A DNA stretch of 38,258 nt from Bacteroidales bacterium (GTDB taxonomy: Bacteria; Bacteroidota; Bacteroidia; Bacteroidales; UBA12077), in NCBI GenBank assembly GCA_013138975.1, contig WTBR01000171.1, positions 1-38,258 of the forward strand, in the 5' to 3' direction. Below the pieces are notes generated by a model. That model had not been told where the DNA came from, did no database searches, and saw only the letters and a program-made list of their open reading frames with translations. How positions within the stretch are numbered: the stretch's first letter is position 1; the number at the start of each line of letters is the position of its first letter. The position numbers and the translations under genes were made by a program. Shown here piece by piece: positions 19,226 through 27,059 of this stretch.

Positions 19226-19807
19226 ATGAAAGAGATTGTTAAAACACCTGTGGTATTAGGTTTAAGTAACTTAATTTATCTAGACTCACCAAGTCTAAAT
19301 AAACAGCTCAATGTATCTCTACATTTTCAAAAGTTGTCATCAATAATGGAGGGTAATTGTACACAATCGAAAATTCAAAACCTTGCTTCGCTCAAAACAC
19401 AGCTTAAAAATAACTGCTCGGAAGTGGTTTATTTCCTTGCGCATTCTGATAAACGAAAGGGAATGTACATTGGAGAAAACAGTAATGTAAATGGAGAAAA
19501 GCTAGCTGCCTTGTTTTCGAATCAGCAGCAACGAATTCCGAAAATTGTCATTTTTAATACCTGTTATGGGGTGCAAAGTGGGTTGGTTGAGGCTTGTTTG
19601 GGGGTCGGAGTTGAAACGGTTGTAGCAAGTGAAGGAGCAATCACAATAAAGTTTATGGATAGGTATATGGAAAGGATTTTTGAGGAATTGAAGGATAGGA
19701 GAAGAACATTGCCTACGGCAGTTGAGAGAGTGAATAAGGAATTTGAGGAAATATGGGGTGAATTTATTGTTTTTAAAAATGAAGATTATGGGAAAGGTAT
19801 TGATTGA
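19226..19807 (+). CDS. CHAT/caspase-like cysteine peptidase domain protein (193 aa)
   Basis: A short stand-alone protein with the two signature segments of clan CD (CHAT/caspase) peptidases. The first, VVYFLAHSDKRKGMYIG, contains candidate catalytic His73. The second, PKIVIFNTCYGVQSG, contains candidate catalytic Cys113. It is followed by GVGVETVVASEGAI and an amphipathic helix ending in TAVERVNKEF, as in the C-terminal half of CHAT domains. CHAT proteases typically act as activated proteases in host-defence or death pathways. Here the protein has only the catalytic domain and no partner domain. It lies between the PG-binding protein and the phospholipase and overlaps the start of the latter by about 29 nt. 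It could process the giant neighbours, mature the PLD, or be injected as an effector; none of these is shown by the sequence. It might also be a truncated relic, but both catalytic residues are intact. Confidence 0.8.
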   Translation: MKEIVKTPVVLGLSNLIYLDSPSLNKQLNVSLHFQKLSSIMEGNCTQSKIQNLASLKTQLKNNCSEVVYFLAHSDKRKGMYIGENSNVNGEKLAALFSNQQQRIPKIVIFNTCYGVQSGLVEACLGVGVETVVASEGAITIKFMDRYMERIFEELKDRRRTLPTAVERVNKEFEEIWGEFIVFKNEDYGKGID

Positions 19808-22277
19808 TATTCAGAAAAGATTTATAGCTAAAGTCCCCTTGAAATTAAATGAAAATAGTGCTATTTATGAGCGCGTGTATAAAAGAAAAGATCCTTTGCG
19901 CTGGAATCGGATGTATGCACATTTATGGCAACAGGGAATTGTTGAAGTTGGGTACGATCCCGAAACAGTAGAGGTATGGGTGTTGAGAGCACTACAGACA
20001 TTGGACGATAATAATAAGAGAATTCATCCTAATTTGATAGGCTGGTCTCAGGATGTTGTTCCCATATTAAAGAATAAAAATGTAATGCTAAAAACTGCAA
20101 TTGACTATGATGAAAATTTAAAAGATACAACAGAAGGACATACTAATGAATGGTTTGAAAATTTTTGGAAATATGGTGATAGATATTTTGTCGGCGCTGT
20201 AGACTATAAGTGGTGGTGGAAAGAAAACAAAGATTCAAGTATAATAAATGAAATTAAATATGAAAGTCTTGGTATTTCAGGAAAATACGCCACTTATAAA
20301 AGTTATTCTGGAAATAAAATAGAATTCTACAATAACGCAAGTGCTGACAAGAATGGAACTACGGGAGCATTCAGGGACATATACAATGCAATAAGCGAAG
20401 CCAAGGAATTTATTTTTATCGCAGATTGGTCATTTCATCCATATATGAGAATATTGCACAGTGAAGGCGGTAATGATAAATCAATTGGTCATATTCTTTT
20501 GGAATGGGCAAGAAACAATAAAGTGAATGGGGGACAAATAGCCATTCATACTTGGGATCATACCGATGTAGCTGCAAAGGACGAACAGAATGACAATGGT
20601 AAGAAACATTTAGAGTACATTAATAAAAAGGATTTCAAGGATGACAAGAATCCGGAGTTCCCGACTAATTTACTTTGGCGCGCAAGTTCAAGAACTGATC
20701 TAGGATGGTCTCACCATCAAAAATTCGTGGTTTTAGACTATAATGCAGGTAATAGTAAACGTGGAGTTAAAGTTTTTATTGGTGGTCTGGATCTTACTAA
20801 AGGACGATTCGATTGGTATAAACACCCAATAGACATAAATGATAATGAATCTAGTGAATTTTTAAGAATAACAAATACTCGAGTTTTGGAACCAGTAGAT
20901 GAAGATGCTGAAGATTATAACGATCAAACGCAACCTGTAGAACTAGAACCAGAAATTGACGATTGGTATAATGCTGAATTAGGAAATGAGTCAAATCCAA
21001 GAGAATATCCGAGACAGCCTTGGAGGGACATTTATTGTTGTGTTGATGGACCAACTGCATATGATGTCATTAGAGAATTTGTTGGACGTTGGAATTTTGA
21101 TCCGGCATATAGCGATGCAATAGGGGATGATTCCTCAGCAAATATCAAAGCTGTTCAGGAAGTATTTAAAAAAATAATTAATTCGTCGAAATTTGTTAAG
21201 CAATGGGGCAAGGATTACCATAATGGAACTTTCAAAGCTCAAATAATTCGTTCTATAACGAAGAATCATTGGGGTAGTGATCAAGACGTAATGACGATCG
21301 ATAAAAAAGGAAATGAATACAAAGAATTTCAATGGACTATTACCAATATAGATAGAGAACATAGCATTCAGGATGCCTATGTAGAAATGATAAATAAGGC
21401 AGAATCGTTTATATATATTGAATCTCAATATTTTATTGGTTCCAACTCAAAATGGAAGTATTCTCCAGATGGTGCTGGTGCGGGTACAAATTCTGGTGCG
21501 AAAAATATAATTCCTGAAACAATAGTCAACAAGATTCTTCAAAAAGCAAGATTAAAGCAAGATTTTCACGTTTATTTAGTTTTACCAATGTTTCCAGAGG
21601 GAGATCCTGCAAGTAGTGCTCTTCAAGGGATAAGGGATCTGCAGTGGACAACATTATCATACTTGATTCGAGCAATAGTTAAAGCTGGGTGCGATGTGAA
21701 CAAATATTTAACCCTTGGTTTTTTTGCTAATTGGGGAAATATTGAAACAATTAACACTGATAATGATCGAAATACAAGTGTGAAATTTAATAAGCGATAC
21801 ATGATTTATGTCCACTCTAAAGCCATGATAGTGGATGACAACTATTGCATAATTGGTAGTGCGAATTTAAATCAGAGAAGCTTAGAAGGAAACAGGGATA
21901 GTGAGATTGGAGTTGCTATTTGGAGTACTGATAAAGATGAGGTTCACCCTCAAATAAGAGATTTTAGAAAGGATATTTGGAAGAATTATTTTGGCTTAAC
22001 CTCAAATGATCCAATTGCTGATTTTAATACAATTCAAAAGAACGGCAGAAATAATTATAATCTTTTCAAAGATGGAAAAACTAAAGATGGTGAGACCATC
22101 CGAAAGAAAGGTTTTTTCTGTTCGTGGCCTATTGATATAACCAATGATAATCTTGGAATAAGAGAAAATAAAGCACAATTAATTATTGATGGAAAGACCA
22201 GTTGGATTATCGGAGATGATCAATGTCTGTGGCCCACTGATTATAGCGATATTTTGAGCATGGATTTTCTAGAATAA
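19779..22277 (+). CDS. Phospholipase D, eukaryote-type with two HKD motifs (candidate effector)
   Basis: An 832-aa phosphodiesterase expected to hydrolyse phospholipid headgroups. Both HxKxxxxD motifs are intact: SHHQKFVVLD (His313, Lys315, Asp320) and YVHSKAMIVDD (His679, Lys681, Asp686). Each is followed by its usual partner, FIGGLDLTKGRFD and GSANLNQRS. Further family landmarks are PRQPWRDIYCCVDGPTAYDV (~410-430) and YIESQYFIGS (~547), which are typical of eukaryote-like PLDs and of the Tle5-class PLD effectors of type VI systems. The first ~180 residues are not a C2 or PX domain that I recognise. There is no signal peptide, consistent with delivery by an injection machine. ATG 19779 or 19788 are the plausible starts; an in-frame TTG at 19743 would lengthen the overlap with the CHAT gene. 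No obvious immunity gene follows, which would fit a target other than sibling bacteria. Confidence 0.92.
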   Translation: MKIMGKVLIDIQKRFIAKVPLKLNENSAIYERVYKRKDPLRWNRMYAHLWQQGIVEVGYDPETVEVWVLRALQTLDDNNKRIHPNLIGWSQDVVPILKNKNVMLKTAIDYDENLKDTTEGHTNEWFENFWKYGDRYFVGAVDYKWWWKENKDSSIINEIKYESLGISGKYATYKSYSGNKIEFYNNASADKNGTTGAFRDIYNAISEAKEFIFIADWSFHPYMRILHSEGGNDKSIGHILLEWARNNKVNGGQIAIHTWDHTDVAAKDEQNDNGKKHLEYINKKDFKDDKNPEFPTNLLWRASSRTDLGWSHHQKFVVLDYNAGNSKRGVKVFIGGLDLTKGRFDWYKHPIDINDNESSEFLRITNTRVLEPVDEDAEDYNDQTQPVELEPEIDDWYNAELGNESNPREYPRQPWRDIYCCVDGPTAYDVIREFVGRWNFDPAYSDAIGDDSSANIKAVQEVFKKIINSSKFVKQWGKDYHNGTFKAQIIRSITKNHWGSDQDVMTIDKKGNEYKEFQWTITNIDREHSIQDAYVEMINKAESFIYIESQYFIGSNSKWKYSPDGAGAGTNSGAKNIIPETIVNKILQKARLKQDFHVYLVLPMFPEGDPASSALQGIRDLQWTTLSYLIRAIVKAGCDVNKYLTLGFFANWGNIETINTDNDRNTSVKFNKRYMIYVHSKAMIVDDNYCIIGSANLNQRSLEGNRDSEIGVAIWSTDKDEVHPQIRDFRKDIWKNYFGLTSNDPIADFNTIQKNGRNNYNLFKDGKTKDGETIRKKGFFCSWPIDITNDNLGIRENKAQLIIDGKTSWIIGDDQCLWPTDYSDILSMDFLE

Positions 22278-22347
22278 TATTTATCTAGTGATTTCTAAAA
22301 ATAAGAGATAGAATCATAATCTAAGGAACTAATCAAATCTAAAAAAC

Positions 22348-22899
22348 ATGAAAACACCTAAAGCGATAAAAATAGACAACACCCACTTCATTCTCCAAGA
22401 AGATTATTCCTACACTTGGATGAAAGATGGTGCAAACGCAAGTGATCCATCTGAAACGTACAAAGTAGAATCAACCATAATTGTAAACAAAGGCTTCAGA
22501 TGGGATGGTGCATCAATTCCAAAGCTATTCTGGAGTTGGGGATTTACACCAGATGGAAAATATAGAGCAGCTGCATTAGTCCATGACTTTATTTACATTT
22601 ATAAAGGGAAGTTGCCAAAAGGTAGTATGATATCAAATTATATTTCAGATTCGGGTACTATAGAAGATCAAATACAGTATGGCTCATTTTCCAGAAAAGA
22701 TGCTGATAGGCTATTTGGGAAAATGATGAAGGAGAATCAAGTCGCAATCGGGAGGAGAAAAATTATGAAATATATGGTGATGAAGTTTGGCTGGATATAT
22801 TGGAAAGATGGACCATATTTGATGACAAAAACATTAGTGGGATTATTATCCTTTGCACTATTAGTTGCAATTTTACTTAATGTAATAGGCGTTTTTTAA
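22348..22899 (+). CDS. DUF1353 family protein with C-terminal membrane segment
   Basis: A 183-aa protein whose centre carries the DUF1353 signature: GFRWDGASIPKLFWSW (residues ~49-64), RAAALVHDFIY (His79-Asp80) and SRKDADRLFGKMM (~115-127). DUF1353 is common in phages and phage-derived regions, and its biochemical role is not established. A hydrophobic stretch at ~161-181 is a likely single transmembrane helix, and there is no N-terminal signal, suggesting a tail-anchored inner-membrane protein. It lies 70 nt after the phospholipase gene and 60 nt before the amidase gene. Inference: part of a release or lysis function with the amidase, or a membrane-bound protector of the producer. Confidence 0.8.
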   Translation: MKTPKAIKIDNTHFILQEDYSYTWMKDGANASDPSETYKVESTIIVNKGFRWDGASIPKLFWSWGFTPDGKYRAAALVHDFIYIYKGKLPKGSMISNYISDSGTIEDQIQYGSFSRKDADRLFGKMMKENQVAIGRRKIMKYMVMKFGWIYWKDGPYLMTKTLVGLLSFALLVAILLNVIGVF

Positions 22900-22959
22900 C
22901 GTCACAAGCATCTATTGGATTCATGATGATTAATATAATTTTCTTAAAAACATCCTCAC

Positions 22960-23760
22960 ATGAAACAAATCAAAAACCAATTTATCCTAATGGATAATGC
23001 AGAATTCGCCAAATGGTTGGAAAGCCAAACGATCAAACGATCAATAAAACGCATTCAAAATCACCACACCTGGAAACCCCGTTACTCCGGCTTTAAAGAC
23101 GACAATCACTTTAGTTTATTAGAAGGAATGAAGCGTTCACACCTCAAAAGAGATTTTAGTGATATAGCACAAAACATTACCACTTTCCCGGATGGTACAA
23201 TTGCTGTTTGCAGACCTTTGACAAAAATACCCGCAGGCATTAAAGGAGCCAATACCGGAGGTATCTGCATTGAGCATGTAGGCAATTTTGATATTGGCGG
23301 AGATGAAATGACGACAATGCATAAGGATATAATTGTGTATCTCAATGCATTGCTTTGTGCAAAATTTAATTTAAGCCCAGATGCTAACTCCATTGTCTAT
23401 CACCATTGGTGGACAGCAGCAGGGAAAAGAACGAATGGGATTAATGTGGCAAAGTCCTGTCCGGGAACCAATTTCTTTGGAGGCAATAAGGTGGAAGATG
23501 CAGAGAAGAACTTTATACCGAAAATAATAACCCAACTAAAAAAGATTGACGCAAGCTTTAAGGAAGAACCTGTAGTAGAAAAACTTCCAATTTCTTACTC
23601 CAAAAATGGAGTTGTGCCTTATGGAAAAGAATTACAGGAATATTTGAATCAATTTCCGGGAATATCTTTAAAGGTTGATGGTTGGCCGGGAAAGAATTCT
23701 TCTGATGCTTTAAAAAAAGTAATGGGGCATTATTTAGTGGGAGATCCGAGAATAAATTAA
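22960..23760 (+). CDS. N-acetylmuramoyl-L-alanine amidase (Amidase_2/PGRP fold)
   Basis: A 266-aa zinc amidase predicted to cut the bond between N-acetylmuramic acid and L-alanine in peptidoglycan. Zinc-ligand candidates are His35/His36 (NHHTW), His148/His149 (VYHHWW) and Cys167 (AKSCPGTNFFG), with the family landmarks FPDGTIAVCRPL and GGICIEHVGNFD between them. Residues ~213-266 (YGKELQEYLNQFPGISLKVD onward) resemble a peptidoglycan-binding repeat. There is no signal peptide, so it needs lysis, a holin or the injector to reach the wall. It is the last gene of the left block. The context fits either an endolysin-like release enzyme for the particles or a muralytic effector. A phage endolysin relic is the main alternative. 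Confidence 0.9.
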   Translation: MKQIKNQFILMDNAEFAKWLESQTIKRSIKRIQNHHTWKPRYSGFKDDNHFSLLEGMKRSHLKRDFSDIAQNITTFPDGTIAVCRPLTKIPAGIKGANTGGICIEHVGNFDIGGDEMTTMHKDIIVYLNALLCAKFNLSPDANSIVYHHWWTAAGKRTNGINVAKSCPGTNFFGGNKVEDAEKNFIPKIITQLKKIDASFKEEPVVEKLPISYSKNGVVPYGKELQEYLNQFPGISLKVDGWPGKNSSDALKKVMGHYLVGDPRIN

Positions 23761-23856
23761 CCCGACGGTAGCAAAATTATCATTAAAAGTTTGAATAATA
23801 TATGATTAACAAAAAATGAAATAGCCAATTTCTGAAATGGAAATGAATAAATTAAG

Positions 23857-23897
23857 GCGCATAGGAGGTCATAGGTTCGAATTCAGCCACCCTGACT
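23857..23897 (+). other. Degenerate tRNA 3'-end-like fragment
   Basis: The stretch AGGTCATAGGTTCGAATTC followed by AGCCACCCTGACTA looks like the T-arm and 3' acceptor side of a tRNA and is directly followed by a terminator, as in many tRNA genes. The flanks of the T loop (ATAGG and TCAGC) do not pair, and no 5' half is visible, so it is not a working tRNA. It may be the remnant of an integration at a tRNA gene. Confidence 0.3.
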
Positions 23898-23929
23898 AAA
23901 AAGACTTATCTTAAATATTAGGTCTTTTT
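23898..23929 (+). terminator. Rho-independent terminator
   Basis: AAAAAGAC (23898-23905) pairs with GTCTTTTT (23922-23929). The stem can extend inward by a T-G wobble and two A-T pairs, and the right arm runs into a T tract that continues to 23931. It lies downstream of the amidase gene and the tRNA-like fragment and would isolate the cargo block from the next promoter. Confidence 0.7.
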
Positions 23930-23974
23930 TTATTTATAAAGTTTAATAAGAATCCGTTATAGTTTATTAATTTA

Positions 23975-24120
23975 CTCACCCCCTTGACATTAACCCCATA
24001 ATTTCTTAATTTAGTATTCCTAAACTCTGAACATTAAAGAACTATTATTGATACGAAAGGAAGGGCGTACTTTAAAAGTGATATAATGATTCGGAATTTC
24101 AAAAATATTCAGTCTTCATT
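23975..24120 (+). repeat. Promoter-bearing direct repeat, copy 2
   Basis: Second copy of the ~145-bp module at 173-317. Differences are scattered (about 15 positions), with clusters between the two promoter boxes and near the 3' end. The segment after the -7 box is as conserved as the promoter boxes, implying a conserved leader or a transcription-factor site. No copy was noticed elsewhere in the window. Confidence 0.85.
23984..24014 (+). promoter_or_regulatory. Predicted Bacteroidota-type promoter in repeat copy 2
   Basis: TTGACA (23984-23989) and TAATTTAG (24007-24014) have the same 20-nt spacing after the TTG as in copy 1. The promoter points at the TPR gene (24705) and the CIS structural operon (26448). 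Confidence 0.5.
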
Positions 24121-24522
24121 CTTAGTCAATACACTAGGATTAAATGATAATTCTACAAATTCTCATATATCAAATTTATTAATCAACTCACTTTTAATCC
24201 CCCGATTATTATGAACATAGATGAATTTATTCGACATATAATGGTAGCTATTTACTATGATCTATTGGATTGCTTGTCTGTAAAGCATATTCAAATGATA
24301 CCTATGCCCGATAAGGTTATTTATATTATAAGGAAATCACTTTGATTTTAAGGATTAATAGCTGAGGGAATCATTTTTAATAAGATTTAAGCATTAATAA
24401 CATTAAAGGAATTTTTTAAAGTAAAAAGATAGAATAGTCATAAGAGTATAACATGAAAATTAATTACGTGTGAAAAAGAATTGTTGGTTCACATAGTGTC
24501 AGAGAGAAAATTGCCTTTTTCA

Positions 24523-24660
24523 AGTCTTTGATAAGAAAAGGTCAAAGACATTCCGACAGCTATCGGAATTCGAAGTGTTGGAAACCAAGGAGCTTACTTT
24601 TGTAAGTGGCTGTTTTCAATACAAGAGTAACGAAGTATTTGGCGTTTTCTTGCAAAGACT
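24523..24660. repeat. 138-nt inverted-repeat element (MITE-like or structured RNA)
   Basis: The ends are inverted repeats: AGTCTTTGATAAGAAAA (24523-24539) against TTTTCTTGCAAAGACT (24645-24660), matching over 15 bases with a single small indel. Inside are ATTCCGA/TCGGAAT (24550-24556 / 24563-24569) and TTGGAAAC/GTTTTCAA (24578-24585 / 24612-24619), the latter enclosing CTTAC-TTTT-GTAAG (24593-24606). CAAAGAC also occurs at 24543-24549, so the left arm has two possible partners. The element ends 44 nt before the start of the TPR gene. Confidence 0.6.
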
Positions 24661-24704
24661 AAATAAAACCAAAAATTAATTAACCAGCGCTAAATAATTA
24701 CATC

Positions 24705-26186
24705 ATGATAGATTTACATTCAATTGTATTAAATCTGAAATCAAAGGAAAAGGATTTTATCCGGAGATTTTATACAAGTAAGCAAGGAAAGGAATGTAAG
24801 AAACTAAAATTGTTCGATTTAATTCTAAAAAGCAATAATTTAAATAATTTCTCGGGTGCGAAAATACTTTATAATAAAAAACCCAATTCAACTTTTAGTC
24901 AGCTAAAAAGGAGATTAAAAAACGATTTATTACATTTTATCTTTCTTTTTGAAAGTGAAGAAGAAGAACCAACTGAAAAAATAGATACTGCAAAAATTAA
25001 ATGTACTAATCTGATATTGCAAAGTGATATTCTTAAAAAGAGGGAATTGTTTGAGGAAAGTTTGAACACATTAAAAAATGCAGAAGCCTTGGCTCAAAAA
25101 TATGAATTTTTTGATTTGTTAATAACCATTAATGACCGAATGGTTATTTCTTATAAAATGAACGGGGAACATAAACAATTGGACAAGTGCAGAGAAAAAA
25201 TAAAGTCTTATCAAGATTATCAGAATCTGTATATGCAGATAAAATATTTTTATCAAGAGGTGAAATTAGTTGAATTTCATGGATTTATAAATGATGCCGC
25301 TAAAAAACAGAATTCCTTGGAAAATTGGGAATCGATAAGCAATAAACTAAATCAGGTGAATCATAATAATCATGTATCATCCATTAAATATTGGTATTTA
25401 AAGGCTTTAATGCAATTTCGCATTTTCAATAAAGATTATATAGAAGCTCATAAATTAGCCATTAATTCACTGGCTTTAATTGAAGAAAAACAATATTTGT
25501 TTCCCGAATCATATAAGACTAAAGTGTACCTCGATATTGCTAAAATAAACGTGTACTTAAAAGAGTATGATATAAGCTTAAAAATGGCAAATACAGCTTT
25601 GCAAACGAAAGAAAATAAAGATCACATTAAGATTCGTGCTTATGAGTTATTCTATTATGCCTATATGGGAAAAAGAGAATATAAAGAGGCTTTGGATGTA
25701 ATTCTACATAGTGAGAAACTATACATGAATAATGCAAATAACGATATAAAATATAAATGCTTATATTTTAAAGCCAATGTAAAATTTATGCAGGAAGATT
25801 ACGGCGATTCAATGAAATGTTTGCAACAAATTTATTTGGCAAAATATGACAGAAACTTTGTTATCTGTTATAAAATACTTGAATTAATGATTATTGCCGA
25901 ATTTGAGGACTATAGTTGGTATGAAAACAAAATGGAAAATTTTAGAAAACTGCTTTCTCCCTATAGAAATGGAGAATTACTACGTGGTTTAAAAATTTTC
26001 CAGGTATTAAAATCACTTTTGGATACAAATTTTAATTTTAAAAAAACCTTACATAAAGAATCAGAAAATTTAACATCTATTTATGCCAACTATACACCTC
26101 ATTCCAAAAACCCTATAGGATACGAAATAATTAGATTAGATGAATGGCTGAAAGGGAAGGAAAAAGCAATTATACACATCAATTAA
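24705..26186 (+). CDS. TPR-like helical repeat protein (493 aa), function unknown
   Basis: An all-helical protein. The N-terminal ~80 residues (KSKEKDFIRRF, FSQLKRRLKNDLLHFIFLFE) look like a helical DNA/protein-binding or dimerisation bundle. From ~100 to ~400 there are TPR-like helix pairs, for example ELFEESLNTLKNAEALAQKY, SLKMANTALQTKENKDH and REYKEALDVILHSEKLYMNN. There is no signal peptide or membrane helix. The arrangement resembles the cytoplasmic TPR proteins found in many Bacteroidota, but I cannot assign a family. It stands alone, with ~940 nt of leader before it and ~260 nt after it, just ahead of the CIS operon. Inference: a regulator or an assembly chaperone for the injection system. 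Confidence 0.85.
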   Translation: MIDLHSIVLNLKSKEKDFIRRFYTSKQGKECKKLKLFDLILKSNNLNNFSGAKILYNKKPNSTFSQLKRRLKNDLLHFIFLFESEEEEPTEKIDTAKIKCTNLILQSDILKKRELFEESLNTLKNAEALAQKYEFFDLLITINDRMVISYKMNGEHKQLDKCREKIKSYQDYQNLYMQIKYFYQEVKLVEFHGFINDAAKKQNSLENWESISNKLNQVNHNNHVSSIKYWYLKALMQFRIFNKDYIEAHKLAINSLALIEEKQYLFPESYKTKVYLDIAKINVYLKEYDISLKMANTALQTKENKDHIKIRAYELFYYAYMGKREYKEALDVILHSEKLYMNNANNDIKYKCLYFKANVKFMQEDYGDSMKCLQQIYLAKYDRNFVICYKILELMIIAEFEDYSWYENKMENFRKLLSPYRNGELLRGLKIFQVLKSLLDTNFNFKKTLHKESENLTSIYANYTPHSKNPIGYEIIRLDEWLKGKEKAIIHIN

Positions 26187-26447
26187 ATGTTTTTTTTGAA
26201 ATGTAAATTTTCCAATCTTTTATTTGTCTCAATTTACTGATATTAAGCTGTATAAAATTCCTCTGCAATAAAAAAACAAGTGAATTCTCAATATTGTTTT
26301 CCATGCTTCCTATTTAAAAACTCAATAACTTGTTATTCGTCTCAATAAATTTTTAATCAATTCCTAAACTTATATGGGACTGAGGTGGCGAAGCATTAAA
26401 GAGCCTTTATATTACCATTAATTCATTATTCTAATTTCAAATAAAAA
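26187..26447. promoter_or_regulatory. Upstream region of the CIS structural operon with four CTCAAT motifs
   Basis: CTCAAT occurs at 26228, 26287, 26321 and 26341. The first and last lie inside a longer shared word, TATT(T/C)GTCTCAAT (26221-26233 and 26334-26346). These could be sites for a regulator of the operon that begins at 26448, but in AT-rich DNA short repeats are easily found. No strong promoter match was seen. Confidence 0.25.
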
Positions 26448-27053
26448 ATGATTCATACAGCACTTACATTTTTAACCAATGAACTAAATGAATACCTGAA
26501 AGTGCGTTTAGGAGATCCTGATATTAACAGAATTTTTTTAACAAGTGTCGCTACAGAAAGTAATGGCATCGCTATCCCGGATAAATCTTTAGGATTATCT
26601 CTTATAAATATTGAGGAAGACAGAGTTTATAAAGATCAGAATTCAAGAAAGATTAATGAAAGTGGAAAAGTTCAATACCTCAATCCTGAATTACGACTGA
26701 ATTTATATATACTGATTTCTTCGAATTTTCAAGATACCAATGCAAATGACCCTACAGATGATTACGTTGAAGGATTAAAACAATTATCGTATGCGATCTC
26801 ATTCTTTCAAGCAAAGAATGTGTTTACATCAGATAATGCCCCTGTAATGGCAAGTATCGATCCTGATATTAAACGCTTGACGGTTGAGCTATATTCATAC
26901 TCCTTTGAGCAGTTATACAATTTTTGGACTGTAGTTGGTACTAAATATCTTCCATCTGTTTTGTACAAAGTTAAATTGCTTACTTATCAGAGCGAAGCAA
27001 TAGGCGCAATTTTACCTGGTATCGAAGGAACTGGAACGCAAGGAATTAATTAG
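26448..27053 (+). CDS. DUF4255 / Pvc16-like CIS cap (tail terminator) protein
   Basis: A 201-aa protein matching the DUF4255 (Pvc16 N-terminal) family: IHTALTFLTNELNEYLKVRL at the start, then SLGLSLINIEEDR, YLNPELRLNLYILISSNF, and YVEGLKQLSYAISFFQAKNV with FTVE/SYSFEQLYNFW-type strands at the end. In Afp/PVC-type injectors this protein caps the far end of the tube and sheath. It is the first gene of the structural operon here, whereas in the classical PVC/Afp clusters the cap gene is at the end. It ends 6 nt before the next gene. Length is normal for the family. The last ~25 residues (Gly-rich) are probably flexible. Confidence 0.88.
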   Translation: MIHTALTFLTNELNEYLKVRLGDPDINRIFLTSVATESNGIAIPDKSLGLSLINIEEDRVYKDQNSRKINESGKVQYLNPELRLNLYILISSNFQDTNANDPTDDYVEGLKQLSYAISFFQAKNVFTSDNAPVMASIDPDIKRLTVELYSYSFEQLYNFWTVVGTKYLPSVLYKVKLLTYQSEAIGAILPGIEGTGTQGIN

Positions 27054-27059
27054 ACTTAT

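Larger units (their letters stand above)
23761..24704. other. Long non-coding junction between cargo block and TPR/CIS genes
   Basis: About 940 nt without a convincing gene. In order it holds a tRNA-3'-end-like sequence with terminator (23857-23929), repeat copy 2 with its promoter (23975-24120), a doubtful 44-codon ORF (24211-24345) and a folded inverted-repeat element (24523-24660). If transcription starts at the copy 2 promoter, the leader of the TPR gene is nearly 700 nt long and includes the folded element. Confidence 0.6.

Noticed and set aside
19743..19778. TTG start for the phospholipase D gene
   Set aside because: It requires a rare start codon and a 65-nt overlap with the CHAT gene; ATG codons at 19779 and 19788 are adequate.
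24087..24218. Short + strand ORF beginning in repeat copy 2 (MIRNFKNIQSSF)
   Set aside because: The matching ATG in copy 1 is followed by a stop after two codons, so the frame is not conserved between the repeat copies.
24211..24345. 44-aa + strand ORF (MNIDEFIRHIMVAIYYDLLD)
   Set aside because: Protein-like in part but without start signals, homology or context; it may be a gene fragment, and evidence is too thin to annotate.
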